A DNA stretch of 64,000 nt from an uncultured bacterium (GTDB taxonomy: Bacteria > Bacteroidota > Bacteroidia > Chitinophagales > Chitinophagaceae), in contig CAIKEH010000019.1 of the NCBI GenBank assembly GCA_903826405.1, positions 1 through 64,000 on the forward strand. Reading direction: 5' to 3'. The translations under genes were made by a program, and so were the position numbers. Positions 1-9,413 of this stretch are shown piece after piece. The notes beneath the pieces were generated by a model that saw only the letters and a list, made by a program, of their open reading frames with translations, did not search any database and was not told the origin of the DNA. How positions within the stretch are numbered: position 1 is the first letter of the stretch; the number at the start of each line of letters is the position of its first letter.

Positions 1-25
1 CTCAATAGATTCAAATCAGCTATAC

Positions 26-2929
26 ATGCGTATCATCAAGCTCATCATCATCCTTTGCCTCCCGGCATTCGCCTGGAGCCAGCCTTTCGACACCAAGCTC
101 TTCAACGCCATGCAGTGGCGCTTCATCGGACCCTATCGCGGCGGCCGCACCGTCGGCGGTTGCGGTATACCGACCCAGCCCAATGTGTTCTACATCTCCA
201 CCAACAACGGCGGCGTGTGGAAGACCACGGACTATGGCCACACCTGGGTGTCCGTGTTCGACGACCAGCCCACGCAGTCCATCGGCGACGTGGCGGTCTC
301 CCCTTCCAACCCCAACGTGGTGTATGTGGCGAGTGGAGAAGGCATCCAGCGCCCCGACCTCTCGGTGGGTGATGGCGTGTATAAAAGCACCGACGCCGGC
401 AAAACCTGGGTCAACACTGGATTGAATGATGGGCAGCAGATCGGTGGCTTGTCCATCGACACCAAGAACCCCGACCGGGTATTCGCTGCAGTATTGGGCC
501 ATCCCTATGGACCCAACAAAGAGCGAGGCGTCTATCGCACGCTGGATGGTGGCAAGACCTGGAAGAACGTCTTATATATAGATGAGAATACCGGTGCCAT
601 TCAGGTGCTCATTGATCCTGTGGATCCGAATATCGTTTATGCGGACCTGTGGGCAGGACGCCAGGGACCTTGGGAGAATGGTCAGTTCGATGGCGCCGAA
701 TCGGGGATCTTCAAGTCTACCGATGGCGGCGAACATTGGACCAAACTGACCAAAGGATTGCCGACACCCACGCAGGGCCTCAGCCGCATCGGCTTCTGCA
801 TCGCCCCCTCCGATCACAACAGGCTGTATGCTACCGTTGACGCTGGAGAATATGGCGGCATCTATCGTTCGGATGATGGCGGACTCTCCTGGGTGAACGC
901 CAATCCGAATCCCCTTTTCTGGGGCCGCGGCGACGACTTCGCTGAAGTGAAGGTCGATCCGAACAACAAGGACATTGTCTATACCGCCAATGTGGTGACC
1001 TGGAAATCAGTTGATGCAGGCAAAACCTGGACGCCTGTGCGCGGCGCACCTGGTGGTGATGACTACCACCGCATCTGGATCAATCCCATCGATCCGAAGA
1101 TCATGCTCATCACCTCTGATCAGGGCGCGATGGTGACCGTGAACGGTGGCGAGACCTTCACCAACTGGGACAACCAACCCACGGCGCAGTTCTATCATGT
1201 GAGCGCGGACAATGACTATCCTTATCATTTGTACAGTGGACAGCAGGAGAACGGGTCCGTGGGCATTTCCACCCGCGGCAACGACGGACAGATCACGCTG
1301 CGTGACTGGCACCCCGTCTCCGCAGATGAATACTCCACGGTGGCGCCCGATCCGCTGGACCCCAACATCATCTATGGAGGCCGCGTGACACGTTATGACA
1401 AACGCACCGCCCAGGTGCAGAACATCTCCCCCGAGGCCGTGAGGTCCGGCAAGTTCAGGACCCTTCGTACCGCCCCATTGATGTTCTCCCCACTCAACCC
1501 CCGCCTGCTGTACTTTGGAGCCAACGTGCTCTTCCGTACGCGTGATGAAGGACGGAGTTGGGAGCAGGTCAGTCCCGACCTCAGCCGTTCCACCTGGACC
1601 ATACCCGCTAACGTAGGCGTGTACACGAAGGAAGAGATGAAGACCATGCCCCGTCGCGGTGTGATCTATTCGCTGGCCCTGTCCCCGCTCGACAGCAACA
1701 CCATCTGGGCCGGCACCGACGATGGATTGATCCACCTCACGAAGGACGGCGGTAAAAATTGGAAAGACGTGACCCCGCCGGCATTGGGCCCATGGAGCAA
1801 GGTCTCCATCATGGATGCCAGCCATTTCGATGTGAACACGGTCTATGCAGCAGTTAATGGCATCCGGCTGGACGACCAGCGTCCGCATATTTTCAAGTCC
1901 ACCGATGGCGGCAAGAGCTGGACGGAGATCGTCAGCGGACTGCCGAACGATCCCGTGAATGCCGTGCGCGAAGACCCCAAGCGCCGCGGTTTGCTTTTCT
2001 GCGCTACGGAACGCGCGGTGCATGTTTCGTTTGACGATGGCGCAAACTGGCAGTCACTCCGACTCAACCTGCCCGCCACTTCGGTGCGCGACATCATCGT
2101 GAAGGACGACGACCTTGCTGTGGGCACACACGGCCGCGGTTTCTGGGTGCTGGACGACATCACCCCGTTGCGCCAACTGAGCTCATCCCTGGCCACATCC
2201 CCTGTCATCCTGTACAAGCCTCAGCAGGCCACGCGCGTGCGCTGGGGCATGTATCCCGACTCTCCCATCCCACCGGATGAACCCGGCGGAACCAATCCTC
2301 CTGATGGCGCCATCATCAACTATACCCTGACGGCACCTGCTACAGGCGAAGTGAAGTTGGAGATCATGGATAAGTCCGGTCGCGTTATCCGCACCTACAG
2401 CAGCAAAGACAAGCCTTATGTAAAGGGTCAGGACAATGTTCCCGACTATTGGCTGCGCCCGCAGCAATCCCTATCGGGCAACACCGGTAGCTATCGCTTT
2501 CTGTGGGACCTGCGTTATGACCCGCTGCCCCTCCCGCCGGCCTTCGGCATGAATGCCGTGTTCAAGAATACGCCGATCATGCCCACCTCACCGTGGGTCC
2601 TGCCCGGCACCTACACCGCCCGGCTTACCATTAACGGCAAAGCCTACACGCAGCCCTTCGATGTCCGCATGGACCCCCGTGTCAAAACCAGCATGGTCGG
2701 GCTGCAGCAGCAACACGACCTCTCGGTCCAGATGTATGAGTTGAGGAAGAACCTGCTCAGCTTCAAACCGGCAAACGAGGAACAAAAGAAAGCCGCGGAG
2801 AAAATCGCCGGCCAAGCCGCTGGTGTGTTCGGCATACTCGACGAGGCCGATGTGGCACCCACGACCCAAGCCAACAGTGCCGCGAAGATGCTAGTGGAGG
2901 AAGGGAAGAAACTATTGGGAAGCAAATAG
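26..2929 (+). CDS. Secreted BNR/Asp-box beta-propeller protein (sortilin/VPS10-like)
   Basis: 967 residues with a Sec signal peptide at residues 1-19 (hydrophobic run ending AWSQ). About eleven Asp-box motifs of the S/T-x-D-x-G-x-x-W type follow, for example KSTDAGKTW, RTLDGGKTW, KSTDGGEHW, RSDDGGLSW, LTKDGGKNW and KSTDGGKSW, which predicts one or two beta-propellers over residues 30-700. The last 250 residues lack Asp boxes and look like beta-sandwich plus a helical tail. Such proteins are common exported Bacteroidota proteins, often annotated glycosyl hydrolase, but I see no catalytic signature, so binding or an unknown enzymatic role is equally possible. It converges on the GH95 gene. Its GC content is clearly higher than that of smc and later genes. 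Confidence 0.85.
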   Translation: MRIIKLIIILCLPAFAWSQPFDTKLFNAMQWRFIGPYRGGRTVGGCGIPTQPNVFYISTNNGGVWKTTDYGHTWVSVFDDQPTQSIGDVAVSPSNPNVVYVASGEGIQRPDLSVGDGVYKSTDAGKTWVNTGLNDGQQIGGLSIDTKNPDRVFAAVLGHPYGPNKERGVYRTLDGGKTWKNVLYIDENTGAIQVLIDPVDPNIVYADLWAGRQGPWENGQFDGAESGIFKSTDGGEHWTKLTKGLPTPTQGLSRIGFCIAPSDHNRLYATVDAGEYGGIYRSDDGGLSWVNANPNPLFWGRGDDFAEVKVDPNNKDIVYTANVVTWKSVDAGKTWTPVRGAPGGDDYHRIWINPIDPKIMLITSDQGAMVTVNGGETFTNWDNQPTAQFYHVSADNDYPYHLYSGQQENGSVGISTRGNDGQITLRDWHPVSADEYSTVAPDPLDPNIIYGGRVTRYDKRTAQVQNISPEAVRSGKFRTLRTAPLMFSPLNPRLLYFGANVLFRTRDEGRSWEQVSPDLSRSTWTIPANVGVYTKEEMKTMPRRGVIYSLALSPLDSNTIWAGTDDGLIHLTKDGGKNWKDVTPPALGPWSKVSIMDASHFDVNTVYAAVNGIRLDDQRPHIFKSTDGGKSWTEIVSGLPNDPVNAVREDPKRRGLLFCATERAVHVSFDDGANWQSLRLNLPATSVRDIIVKDDDLAVGTHGRGFWVLDDITPLRQLSSSLATSPVILYKPQQATRVRWGMYPDSPIPPDEPGGTNPPDGAIINYTLTAPATGEVKLEIMDKSGRVIRTYSSKDKPYVKGQDNVPDYWLRPQQSLSGNTGSYRFLWDLRYDPLPLPPAFGMNAVFKNTPIMPTSPWVLPGTYTARLTINGKAYTQPFDVRMDPRVKTSMVGLQQQHDLSVQMYELRKNLLSFKPANEEQKKAAEKIAGQAAGVFGILDEADVAPTTQANSAAKMLVEEGKKLLGSK

Positions 2930-3018
2930 CTTCGACCCGCTGCATGCTTAAGCCTGCATCGGGAAAGGAATTGCTTGAAAGAAGAAATCACCCGCTGAAG
3001 GGTTAACCCTTTACCGGG

Positions 3019-3063
3019 CCGCGGAGACGCAGAGACTAACTCAGCGCCTCTGCATCTCTGCGG
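3019..3063. repeat. Imperfect inverted repeat between convergent genes, possible bidirectional terminator
   Basis: Arms CCGCGGAGACGCAGAG (3019-3034) and CTCTGCATCTCTGCGG (3048-3063) pair with only two mismatches, both G-U compatible on one strand, around a 13-base loop. The right arm runs into TCATTTTCTT. It lies between the ends of two convergent genes (2929 and 3072). Similar CTCTGCGTCTCTGCGG-type repeats are, from memory, scattered through many bacterial genomes, so this may be a dispersed element that also works as a terminator. Confidence 0.6.
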
Positions 3064-3071
3064 TCATTTTC

Positions 3072-5522
3072 TTATTGCATGCTCACTTCATAACGACCAC
3101 CTTTGCGGGTCGAGAATGTTGCCAAGCCATCTTTGATCACGATAGGGACCTTCATTTTCCCCTCTCTGACGAGCATCTTTGCATCCGCCTTCATCTTGCA
3201 GGTCTCACCGGCCAAAGACCTGACCACACAGGATACCACCTTTCCGTCTCTCCATTCCATATTCAGTTCAAATCCACCGCGCACCCTGATGCCCTGAACC
3301 TTTCCATCCTTCCATGCCTTTGGCAACGCGGGTAGCCATTCAATATACCCTTCGTGCGACTGCACCAGCATCTCCGTGATGGCAGCCGTCATGCCGAGGG
3401 TACCGTCCACCTGCATGGGCGTGAAGCATTTCGCGAAGAACTGAGGATAGGCTTGTTCTTTCACATACAACTTGAAGATCTTCTCTGCACGCTCGCCGTC
3501 ATGCAGACGGGCCCAAAGAGCGGTCTTCCAGGCTCGGGACCAGCCTGCAGCGCCATCGCCACGCTGTTCGAGTACAGCCTTGATGGGGTCGATGAATTGG
3601 GGTGTGCGGCGCAGGGAGAAATTATTGCCAGGATACAGACCGTATAGGTGCGAGAAATGCCGGTGGTTTTTTTCCAACTGACCCCAATCCTCTGCCCACT
3701 CCTGCAGCGCGCCGTCCTTGCCCACCTGCGGCGGCACGAGTTTGGAACGAAGGTCGGCAACACGCTGTCGCAATTGAGGGTCCGCGTTCAGGATGGTGGA
3801 AGCCTGCCCATAGATCCCGAACAAGTCGCGCAGGATCTCCATGTCGATGGACGAGCCCGCGCAGGTGGTCGTGCCCGGGATGAAGCTGCCGGTCGTTTCG
3901 TCGAAGTAGCGGCCGTTCCCGGGAGCGGCGGGGAAATTCTCCGGCGAGGTAGACGGGTTCGTCACCATCCATTTGCCATTGGGGTGCGGTACGAGGAAGT
4001 CGAGGAAGAAATCGACCGAGCCCTGCAGCACGGTGAAGTATTCTTTCAGAAAAGCTGTATCGCGCGTGTATTGCCAATGGTCCCAGCACTCGTTCATCAG
4101 CCAGGCACCACCGACGGTGAACGTGCCCCAAGTGGGACCATCCATTGGCGCGGCCACGCGCCAGATGTCCGTGTTCTGGTGAAGGACCCACCCCCTTGCG
4201 CCATAGTGTTCGCGCGCCACGGCGCCGCCCTGGTCCTGCATCTCCTTCATCATCTTCCAGAGCGGCTCGGAACATTCAGAAAGGTTGGCCGATTCCACGG
4301 CCCAATAATTCATCTGCGTGTTGATATTGGTGGTGTACTTGGAGTCCCAGGAAGGATTGCTTTCCGCATTCCAGATGCCCTGCAGGTTGGCGGGTTGCGT
4401 GCCGGGGCGCGAGGAGCACATCAAGACATATCGCCCGAACTGGTAAGCAAGTGCGGCAAGACTGGGGTCCTCCCCTTTTTCGAGGGCCGACATGCGTTCA
4501 TTCGTCGGCATCCAGGAGGCCTGGGTTACGCCTAGTTTCAGATCCACCCGATCAAACATTGCAGCATGGCCGGTCTGGTGATCCGCTAAGATCCTTTCGA
4601 AGGACCTGCCTTTCAACATCTCCCAGGCGGCTTCGACGCGTGCATGAGCATCGCCGCTGACATCCTTGTAGTTCACAAAATTCGTCGCGGCCATGAGCAC
4701 CATGGTCACCGCATCGGCGCCTTCCACGAACAGTTCATGTCCTTTGACGTACATCTTTCCACCCACGGGCATCACTTTGAGGCGGGCTTCGTACTTCAAA
4801 GCGCCCTTCACACCTAAATAATCGGCCGACTTCCCCGTCAATACCAATCCATCCTGGCCATCGCCATCCATATGGAAATAGTCGGTGGCATAGTTGGAAT
4901 GGGTCTGGTTTCGCACGCCGCGCAGTTCCATATGGAAGCTGATGCTGCCGGCATGGTCGGCCTTCAACCGGATCAGCACACCCGGTTCATCATGCGCCGC
5001 GAACACGGTCTCTTCATATTGAACACCTTTCCTTTTGAACGAAGACCCCGCCACTCCAGTTGAAAGGCTCAGCCAGCGCATCTGATCAGTCGTGCCGGTG
5101 GTGTCTGCGTAGAACAGGTTGATGGTACCCATGGGCTGATATTTCATCTGCTCCACCGGATAACCCATCATATACCTGCCGAACAGGTCGCTGGCCTGTC
5201 GAAGATCCCCCTTGAACACGGCATCCTGCACATCCTTCAAATGAGCCGATGCACCTTTCACCGTGGTTGAATATGGCCCTCCAGACCAATAGGTATCTTC
5301 ATTGAATTGCAGGATCTCTTCATCCGTCCTGCCATAAACCATTGCGCCCAATCTACCATTGCCTACTGGCAAAGCCTCCACCCAGGCCGATGCGGGTTGC
5401 TTGTACCACATGAGGGTGGCAGGATTGAAGTTCTTTTTGGCAATTTGATCCGGAACCAATGACTGCGATTTTGCCGAAGCGATGTACAGCATTCCCGAGA
5501 GGAGGACGAAGAGTAGACGCAT
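3072..5522 (-). CDS. Glycoside hydrolase family 95 (alpha-L-fucosidase-like), secreted
   Basis: 816 residues with a signal peptide (residues 1-20, ending SAKSQ). The N-terminal beta-domain carries the family motif FNEDTYWSGGPY near residue 90. The (alpha/alpha)6 domain follows, with NINTQMNYW near residue 400, NPSTSPENF near 527 and VDGTLGMTAAITEML near 704. These match the Asn pair, Glu and Asp regions of the GH95 active site. GH95 enzymes release alpha-1,2-fucose, and some act on L-galactose, from plant or host glycans by inversion; the exact substrate cannot be read here. A signal peptide without a lipobox suggests a periplasmic location. ATG start. GC-rich like the facing gene. Confidence 0.9.
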   Translation of the reverse strand: MRLLFVLLSGMLYIASAKSQSLVPDQIAKKNFNPATLMWYKQPASAWVEALPVGNGRLGAMVYGRTDEEILQFNEDTYWSGGPYSTTVKGASAHLKDVQDAVFKGDLRQASDLFGRYMMGYPVEQMKYQPMGTINLFYADTTGTTDQMRWLSLSTGVAGSSFKRKGVQYEETVFAAHDEPGVLIRLKADHAGSISFHMELRGVRNQTHSNYATDYFHMDGDGQDGLVLTGKSADYLGVKGALKYEARLKVMPVGGKMYVKGHELFVEGADAVTMVLMAATNFVNYKDVSGDAHARVEAAWEMLKGRSFERILADHQTGHAAMFDRVDLKLGVTQASWMPTNERMSALEKGEDPSLAALAYQFGRYVLMCSSRPGTQPANLQGIWNAESNPSWDSKYTTNINTQMNYWAVESANLSECSEPLWKMMKEMQDQGGAVAREHYGARGWVLHQNTDIWRVAAPMDGPTWGTFTVGGAWLMNECWDHWQYTRDTAFLKEYFTVLQGSVDFFLDFLVPHPNGKWMVTNPSTSPENFPAAPGNGRYFDETTGSFIPGTTTCAGSSIDMEILRDLFGIYGQASTILNADPQLRQRVADLRSKLVPPQVGKDGALQEWAEDWGQLEKNHRHFSHLYGLYPGNNFSLRRTPQFIDPIKAVLEQRGDGAAGWSRAWKTALWARLHDGERAEKIFKLYVKEQAYPQFFAKCFTPMQVDGTLGMTAAITEMLVQSHEGYIEWLPALPKAWKDGKVQGIRVRGGFELNMEWRDGKVVSCVVRSLAGETCKMKADAKMLVREGKMKVPIVIKDGLATFSTRKGGRYEVSMQ

Positions 5523-5577
5523 GGTGGGAAGTTAGGAGAAAAAACACTGTGGTGGCTGCCACTCCATGTTTTCGCGC

Positions 5578-5653
5578 TACCTCACCCCGTCGCCTCGCTA
5601 TCGCTCGGCGCCACCCCTCTCCACTCCGTGGAGAGGGGGTTAGGGGTGAGGTA
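5578..5653. repeat. Nested inverted-repeat element upstream of the GH95 gene
   Basis: Perfect 11-bp outer arms TACCTCACCCC (5578-5588) and GGGGTGAGGTA (5643-5653) enclose a perfect 11-bp hairpin, CCCCTCTCCAC (5614-5624) and GTGGAGAGGGG (5628-5638), with a 3-base loop, plus a weak CGCC/GGCG pair at 5591-5610. The 76-bp unit is a fold-back element of REP or small-MITE style. It lies between the start of the GH95 gene and the smc terminator. Confidence 0.75.
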
Positions 5654-5672
5654 ACTTGTTTGGTGTGGGACC

Positions 5673-5700
5673 AAAAAAAAGCCCGGATCACTCCGGGCTT
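5673..5700 (-). terminator. Intrinsic terminator of smc
   Basis: A perfect 9-bp stem, AAGCCCGGA (5679-5687) and TCCGGGCTT (5692-5700), with loop TCAC. On the minus strand it is followed by eight U residues (A-run at 5673-5680). It sits 22 bases past the smc stop. Confidence 0.9.
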
Positions 5701-5721
5701 CCCTATCGGTTCATTCATGGA

Positions 5722-8700
5722 TCAATTGTTCAACGACCGGAAATCCACCGGGACCAATTTGCTCACACCAGCTTCCTGCATGGTCACACCATAGATGATA
5801 TCCACGGCTGACATAGTCATCTTATTATGTGTGACGATGATGAATTGCGATTCTTTGCTGAACTGACGGATCATATTGGTAAACTTGCCCACATTGGCAT
5901 CATCAAGCGGGGCGTCCACCTCATCCAATATGCAGAAAGGCGCTGGCTTGATCAGGTAAATGGCAAAAAGCAGTGCAGTTGCCGTCAATGTTTTTTCACC
6001 GCCGCTAAGTTGGGTGATCGAAGAAGGTCGCTTGCCTTTGGGCTTGGCAACGATGTCTATACCTGTTTCTGAAAGATTCTCCGGATCCTCCATGATCACA
6101 TCCGCCGTATCCTCTTCAGTGAATAACGCCTTGAACACCTTTTGAAAATTCTCACGAACCCGATTGAAGGTTTCAAGGAATTTCTGATTGGCGGTCGCCT
6201 CCACTTCCTGAATGGTCTGCATCAAGCTATCCTTTGCAGTCACCAGATCGTTTTTCTGTTCCAGAATGAAATCGTAACGCTTTTTCATTTCCGTGAAGGC
6301 CTCTATGGCCGTCGGATTCACCTCCCCCATGTTCTCCAGTCGCTTCTTCATCCGGTCACAGGCGGCTTGCAGATCTTCCTGTGCATCTTCGGTCAACCTG
6401 GGTTGGTCGATGATCTGGTCGATGTCGACGCGGAACTCAACGCTAAGTCGCTCTTTTATTCCGGCCAATTGCAGTCGCAACTCATTCACCTTATCCTTGA
6501 TCGCATTAAGCAATGTATCCACCTGTTCCTTGTCCTTGATCTTGTGCCTGAGTTCGCTTTCCGCTTCGTTAAGGCGGTTTCGCAGGTTATAGTAAGCCTG
6601 ATCGGCTTCATTCAATTTCTTTTCCTCCGTCTCTTTGAATTGTAGCATACCAACTAGCTCCTGTTCAATAGCCTCCAGACCCGATCCGGTTACTTGAATC
6701 TGGGCCGTTGATTCATCCAGCTGGGATCGGCTGCTGGTGATCTGAACCTGCAGGTCGTTCAGTTGATTGGTTTTGAAATCGGCTTCCTGATTGAGTCCGG
6801 CCACTTTACTTTGCTGACGGGTAAGTTGCAAATTGGCTTCATTGAAAGCCGCATTGGCAAAGCCGTATTCCTGTTCTGCGGCATTGTATTCCAGTTCCAC
6901 CGCTTCCAGATGTATGGAAAGTGCTGACAACTGGCTGTTGAATTTTTCCAAGGCTTCCCGAACGACGGAAATGGAATTATGGCTTTCCTGAAGCTGTGAT
7001 TCGAGATTGCCCAGTCTGTGCACTGCGCTGGCTTCAGCCTGCTGAAGACTTTCCTGTTTATTCTTCAGCGCAAAAAGTTGATTGGTCAGGTTGCTGATGA
7101 CCTCACGTGTCTCCCTTATGGCATGCTCCTTCAATTGTTCATTAAAACCGATCACTTCATTGTGGCGGGCCTGTATGGTTGATTTATATTCATTGACCAC
7201 AATTTCCTGCTTGGCAATATCGGCCTGGAGTTTTTCCAGGTTCTTGGCCCTTCCGATCTTCTTGCCTTCAAACAGACCCACGCTCCCTCCGGTCAATGCA
7301 TACTTTCCTTTTACATATTTCCCATGCTTTTCCAGGACCACATGACCATTGGCATGTGCCAATACCGATTCATCCTCGGCAATGAAGACATGACCCAGCA
7401 AATAATTGACCAGACTGGAATATTTGGGATCGAATTCAACAACTTGAAGGGCAGGGAAAGCGCCTTGCAACTCATGAGGTTCGCCTTCCGATCGATTGGC
7501 GTTCAATTTGTCCAGCATGAAGAAATTGGCCTTACCCTTCTGGTTCGCGTCCAGCAGATGTACGGCCTGTAGACCTTCCTGAAGATCGTTTACCACATAA
7601 TAATTGAGGAATGGCTCCAGTACGTTTTCAACTGCGGCCCGGTATTCCTCTTTAACATAGATGATGTCTGAAAGTATGGGAGCGGTATGATTCCAATGCG
7701 GGTTATTATGGAGGAATTTGACACTTTCGGGATAGCCTTCCATGGAATCGATCAGGCTCTTGAGCAGGTCGTGTTCATTACGGCGGGAGTCCAATTTCCG
7801 ATTTTCGTCTGCCAGTTTACTGCGGAGTTCCTCGAGCATGGATTGTGTCTGAAGGATCTGCTCTTTGGTCATGGCATGTTGCTCCTCGAGTTGCCGGAGG
7901 TCAGTTCTCTTCTCTTCCATTTCCAGTTCTTTCCTGCCTTGTTCACTGGAAAGTTGCTCCGTTTGGATGCGGCGCGTCTCCTGTTCGTCTTTCAACTGAC
8001 TGATGGCACGCTGAAGGTTCTGTTGGGTCGTATCACCAATGGCAACTTGTTTTTCGGCCTCGAACTGTTGCCTTTGCAGGGATTGGTTGTCTCGACGGAG
8101 ACCGTCGATCGCGGAACGCTTTTCATCAAAGGTCCTGCGCTTCTCAACCACGGTCGAGTTCAACTCTTGCATCCGGGATTGGAGTTCCTCGAACTTTACC
8201 GTTTCCTCCCCGATCTGTTGACGAGTGAAATTTATGCTATCCTCGATCCCATGCAGTTGACCTTCTGCTTTAATAAGGAAATCACGCAATGCGGTCTCCC
8301 TTTCCTGCAGGTATTGCAGGCGTTGACTGGATAGGTTCTTATCGTTCTCCCTAGAGCGTAGTTTATGCACCAATTCATTGAAGGCGTGTTGCATTTCCTG
8401 CAAGGCCCGCTCCTTTTCGACGAAGCCAAGCTTTTCCTGTTCCAGTTCAGCTTCATCCTGAGCTATCTGGGCTTCCAAGGCAAATTTCCGGTCGATCTCC
8501 GTTTGCTGCTGTTCACTCAGGTCTTTATATGTGATGTTGAAGCCTTCGAGCGCTGCTTTCGCCAGTTCTATGCTGGAGGCCTTGTATTCTTTTTTGATCT
8601 CAAAGAACTTCTCTGCTTTTTTGGCCTGGCTTTCCAACATTTTAAGTTGGTTGTTGATCTCAAAAAGCAGGTCCTCGATCCGGGCCAGGTCCTGTTCGGT

Positions 8701-9249
8701 TGCATCCAGCTTGAGTTTTGCCTCCTTTTTCCGTGTCTTGTATATGGAGATGCCGGCGGCTTGTTCGAGCATCCGTCGCCTGGAATTGTCTTTATCCTTG
8801 ATGATGTCATCCACCATGCCCAGTTCTATGATGGCATAGCTATCGGTGCTGACGCCAGTATCCAAAAAAAGATTGTGGATGTCCTTCAACCGGCATTGTA
8901 CATCATTGAGCCGGTATTCACTTTCACCGCTTTTGTAGAATTTACGAGTTACCGTCACGGTATTGAATTCTGTGGGGAGCAGATTTCGGGTGTTCTCAAA
9001 GGTCAAGCTGACCTCTGCCAGTCCAGACGCACTGCGCGAACGTGAACCGTTGAAAACAAGGCTTTCCAGGTTCTCACTACGCAGGTTGCTGATCTTATGT
9101 TCACCGATGACCCAGCGTATGGAATCAACGATATTGCTCTTTCCGCAACCATTGGGGCCAATGATCCCGGTGATACCTTCATCGAAATTGATCGTAGTCT
9201 TATCCGCAAAACTCTTGAACCCCTTGATTTCTAAGCTCTTTAATCGCAC
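5722..9249 (-). CDS. smc: Chromosome segregation protein SMC
   Basis: 1175 residues, the usual SMC length. The N-terminal ATPase half has the Walker A motif GPNGCGKSN at residues 31-39. Long coiled coils cover about 170-500 and 690-1000, with a hinge domain between (about 510-670). The C-terminal half has the ABC signature LSGGEK and Walker B FCILDEVDAPLDD. SMC dimers with ScpA/ScpB condense and segregate newly replicated chromosomes. The start is a GTG at 9249, chosen because the protein begins MRLKSLEIKGFKSF as in the family. A TATTTTTG box lies 25 bases upstream on the same strand and a strong terminator follows, so the gene is probably monocistronic. Confidence 0.97.
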   Translation of the reverse strand: MRLKSLEIKGFKSFADKTTINFDEGITGIIGPNGCGKSNIVDSIRWVIGEHKISNLRSENLESLVFNGSRSRSASGLAEVSLTFENTRNLLPTEFNTVTVTRKFYKSGESEYRLNDVQCRLKDIHNLFLDTGVSTDSYAIIELGMVDDIIKDKDNSRRRMLEQAAGISIYKTRKKEAKLKLDATEQDLARIEDLLFEINNQLKMLESQAKKAEKFFEIKKEYKASSIELAKAALEGFNITYKDLSEQQQTEIDRKFALEAQIAQDEAELEQEKLGFVEKERALQEMQHAFNELVHKLRSRENDKNLSSQRLQYLQERETALRDFLIKAEGQLHGIEDSINFTRQQIGEETVKFEELQSRMQELNSTVVEKRRTFDEKRSAIDGLRRDNQSLQRQQFEAEKQVAIGDTTQQNLQRAISQLKDEQETRRIQTEQLSSEQGRKELEMEEKRTDLRQLEEQHAMTKEQILQTQSMLEELRSKLADENRKLDSRRNEHDLLKSLIDSMEGYPESVKFLHNNPHWNHTAPILSDIIYVKEEYRAAVENVLEPFLNYYVVNDLQEGLQAVHLLDANQKGKANFFMLDKLNANRSEGEPHELQGAFPALQVVEFDPKYSSLVNYLLGHVFIAEDESVLAHANGHVVLEKHGKYVKGKYALTGGSVGLFEGKKIGRAKNLEKLQADIAKQEIVVNEYKSTIQARHNEVIGFNEQLKEHAIRETREVISNLTNQLFALKNKQESLQQAEASAVHRLGNLESQLQESHNSISVVREALEKFNSQLSALSIHLEAVELEYNAAEQEYGFANAAFNEANLQLTRQQSKVAGLNQEADFKTNQLNDLQVQITSSRSQLDESTAQIQVTGSGLEAIEQELVGMLQFKETEEKKLNEADQAYYNLRNRLNEAESELRHKIKDKEQVDTLLNAIKDKVNELRLQLAGIKERLSVEFRVDIDQIIDQPRLTEDAQEDLQAACDRMKKRLENMGEVNPTAIEAFTEMKKRYDFILEQKNDLVTAKDSLMQTIQEVEATANQKFLETFNRVRENFQKVFKALFTEEDTADVIMEDPENLSETGIDIVAKPKGKRPSSITQLSGGEKTLTATALLFAIYLIKPAPFCILDEVDAPLDDANVGKFTNMIRQFSKESQFIIVTHNKMTMSAVDIIYGVTMQEAGVSKLVPVDFRSLNN

Positions 9250-9273
9250 GTGCTACAGTTTAGGTGAAGAAGG

Positions 9274-9281
9274 CAAAAATA
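9274..9281 (-). promoter_or_regulatory. Candidate -7 box of smc
   Basis: On the minus strand this reads TATTTTTG, a full match to TANNTTTG, 25 bases before the GTG start. No TTG is seen at the expected spacing upstream, so the support is the -7 element and its position only. Confidence 0.45.
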
Positions 9282-9342
9282 GGTTAACGCTCTCTGTAAA
9301 ATAGGGGAACTGTTCAATGACAAGGCCAGAATTATGAAGAAC

Positions 9343-9413
9343 TTATACACAACCGATCGAATAGAATGTAACCCGCATCGGACGTGCATTTCAGACGAAA
9401 CAGTTTATTCACA
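9343..9413 (+). other. Pair of DnaA-box-like 9-mers
   Basis: TTATACACA (9343-9351) and TTATTCACA (9405-9413) both fit the DnaA-box consensus TTATNCACA, in the same orientation and 62 bases apart, in an AT-rich non-coding region beside smc. A 9-mer fitting this degenerate consensus is expected about once per 30 kb over both strands, so a close pair is notable. dnaA itself is not in the window and no GC-skew evidence is available. Confidence 0.35.

Noticed and set aside
1007-2023. 338-codon open frame on the minus strand inside the Asp-box gene
   Set aside because: It is the antisense shadow of a GC-rich gene with clear Asp-box repeats; the translated antisense has no domain features.
3622-4535. 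Long open frames (217 and 295 codons) overlapping the GH95 gene
   Set aside because: Shadows in other frames of a well-supported enzyme; GC-rich codon usage keeps alternative frames open.
8365-9045. 226-codon plus-strand frame inside smc
   Set aside because: Antisense to the conserved SMC ATPase domain and coiled coil; composition is an artefact of heptad coding.
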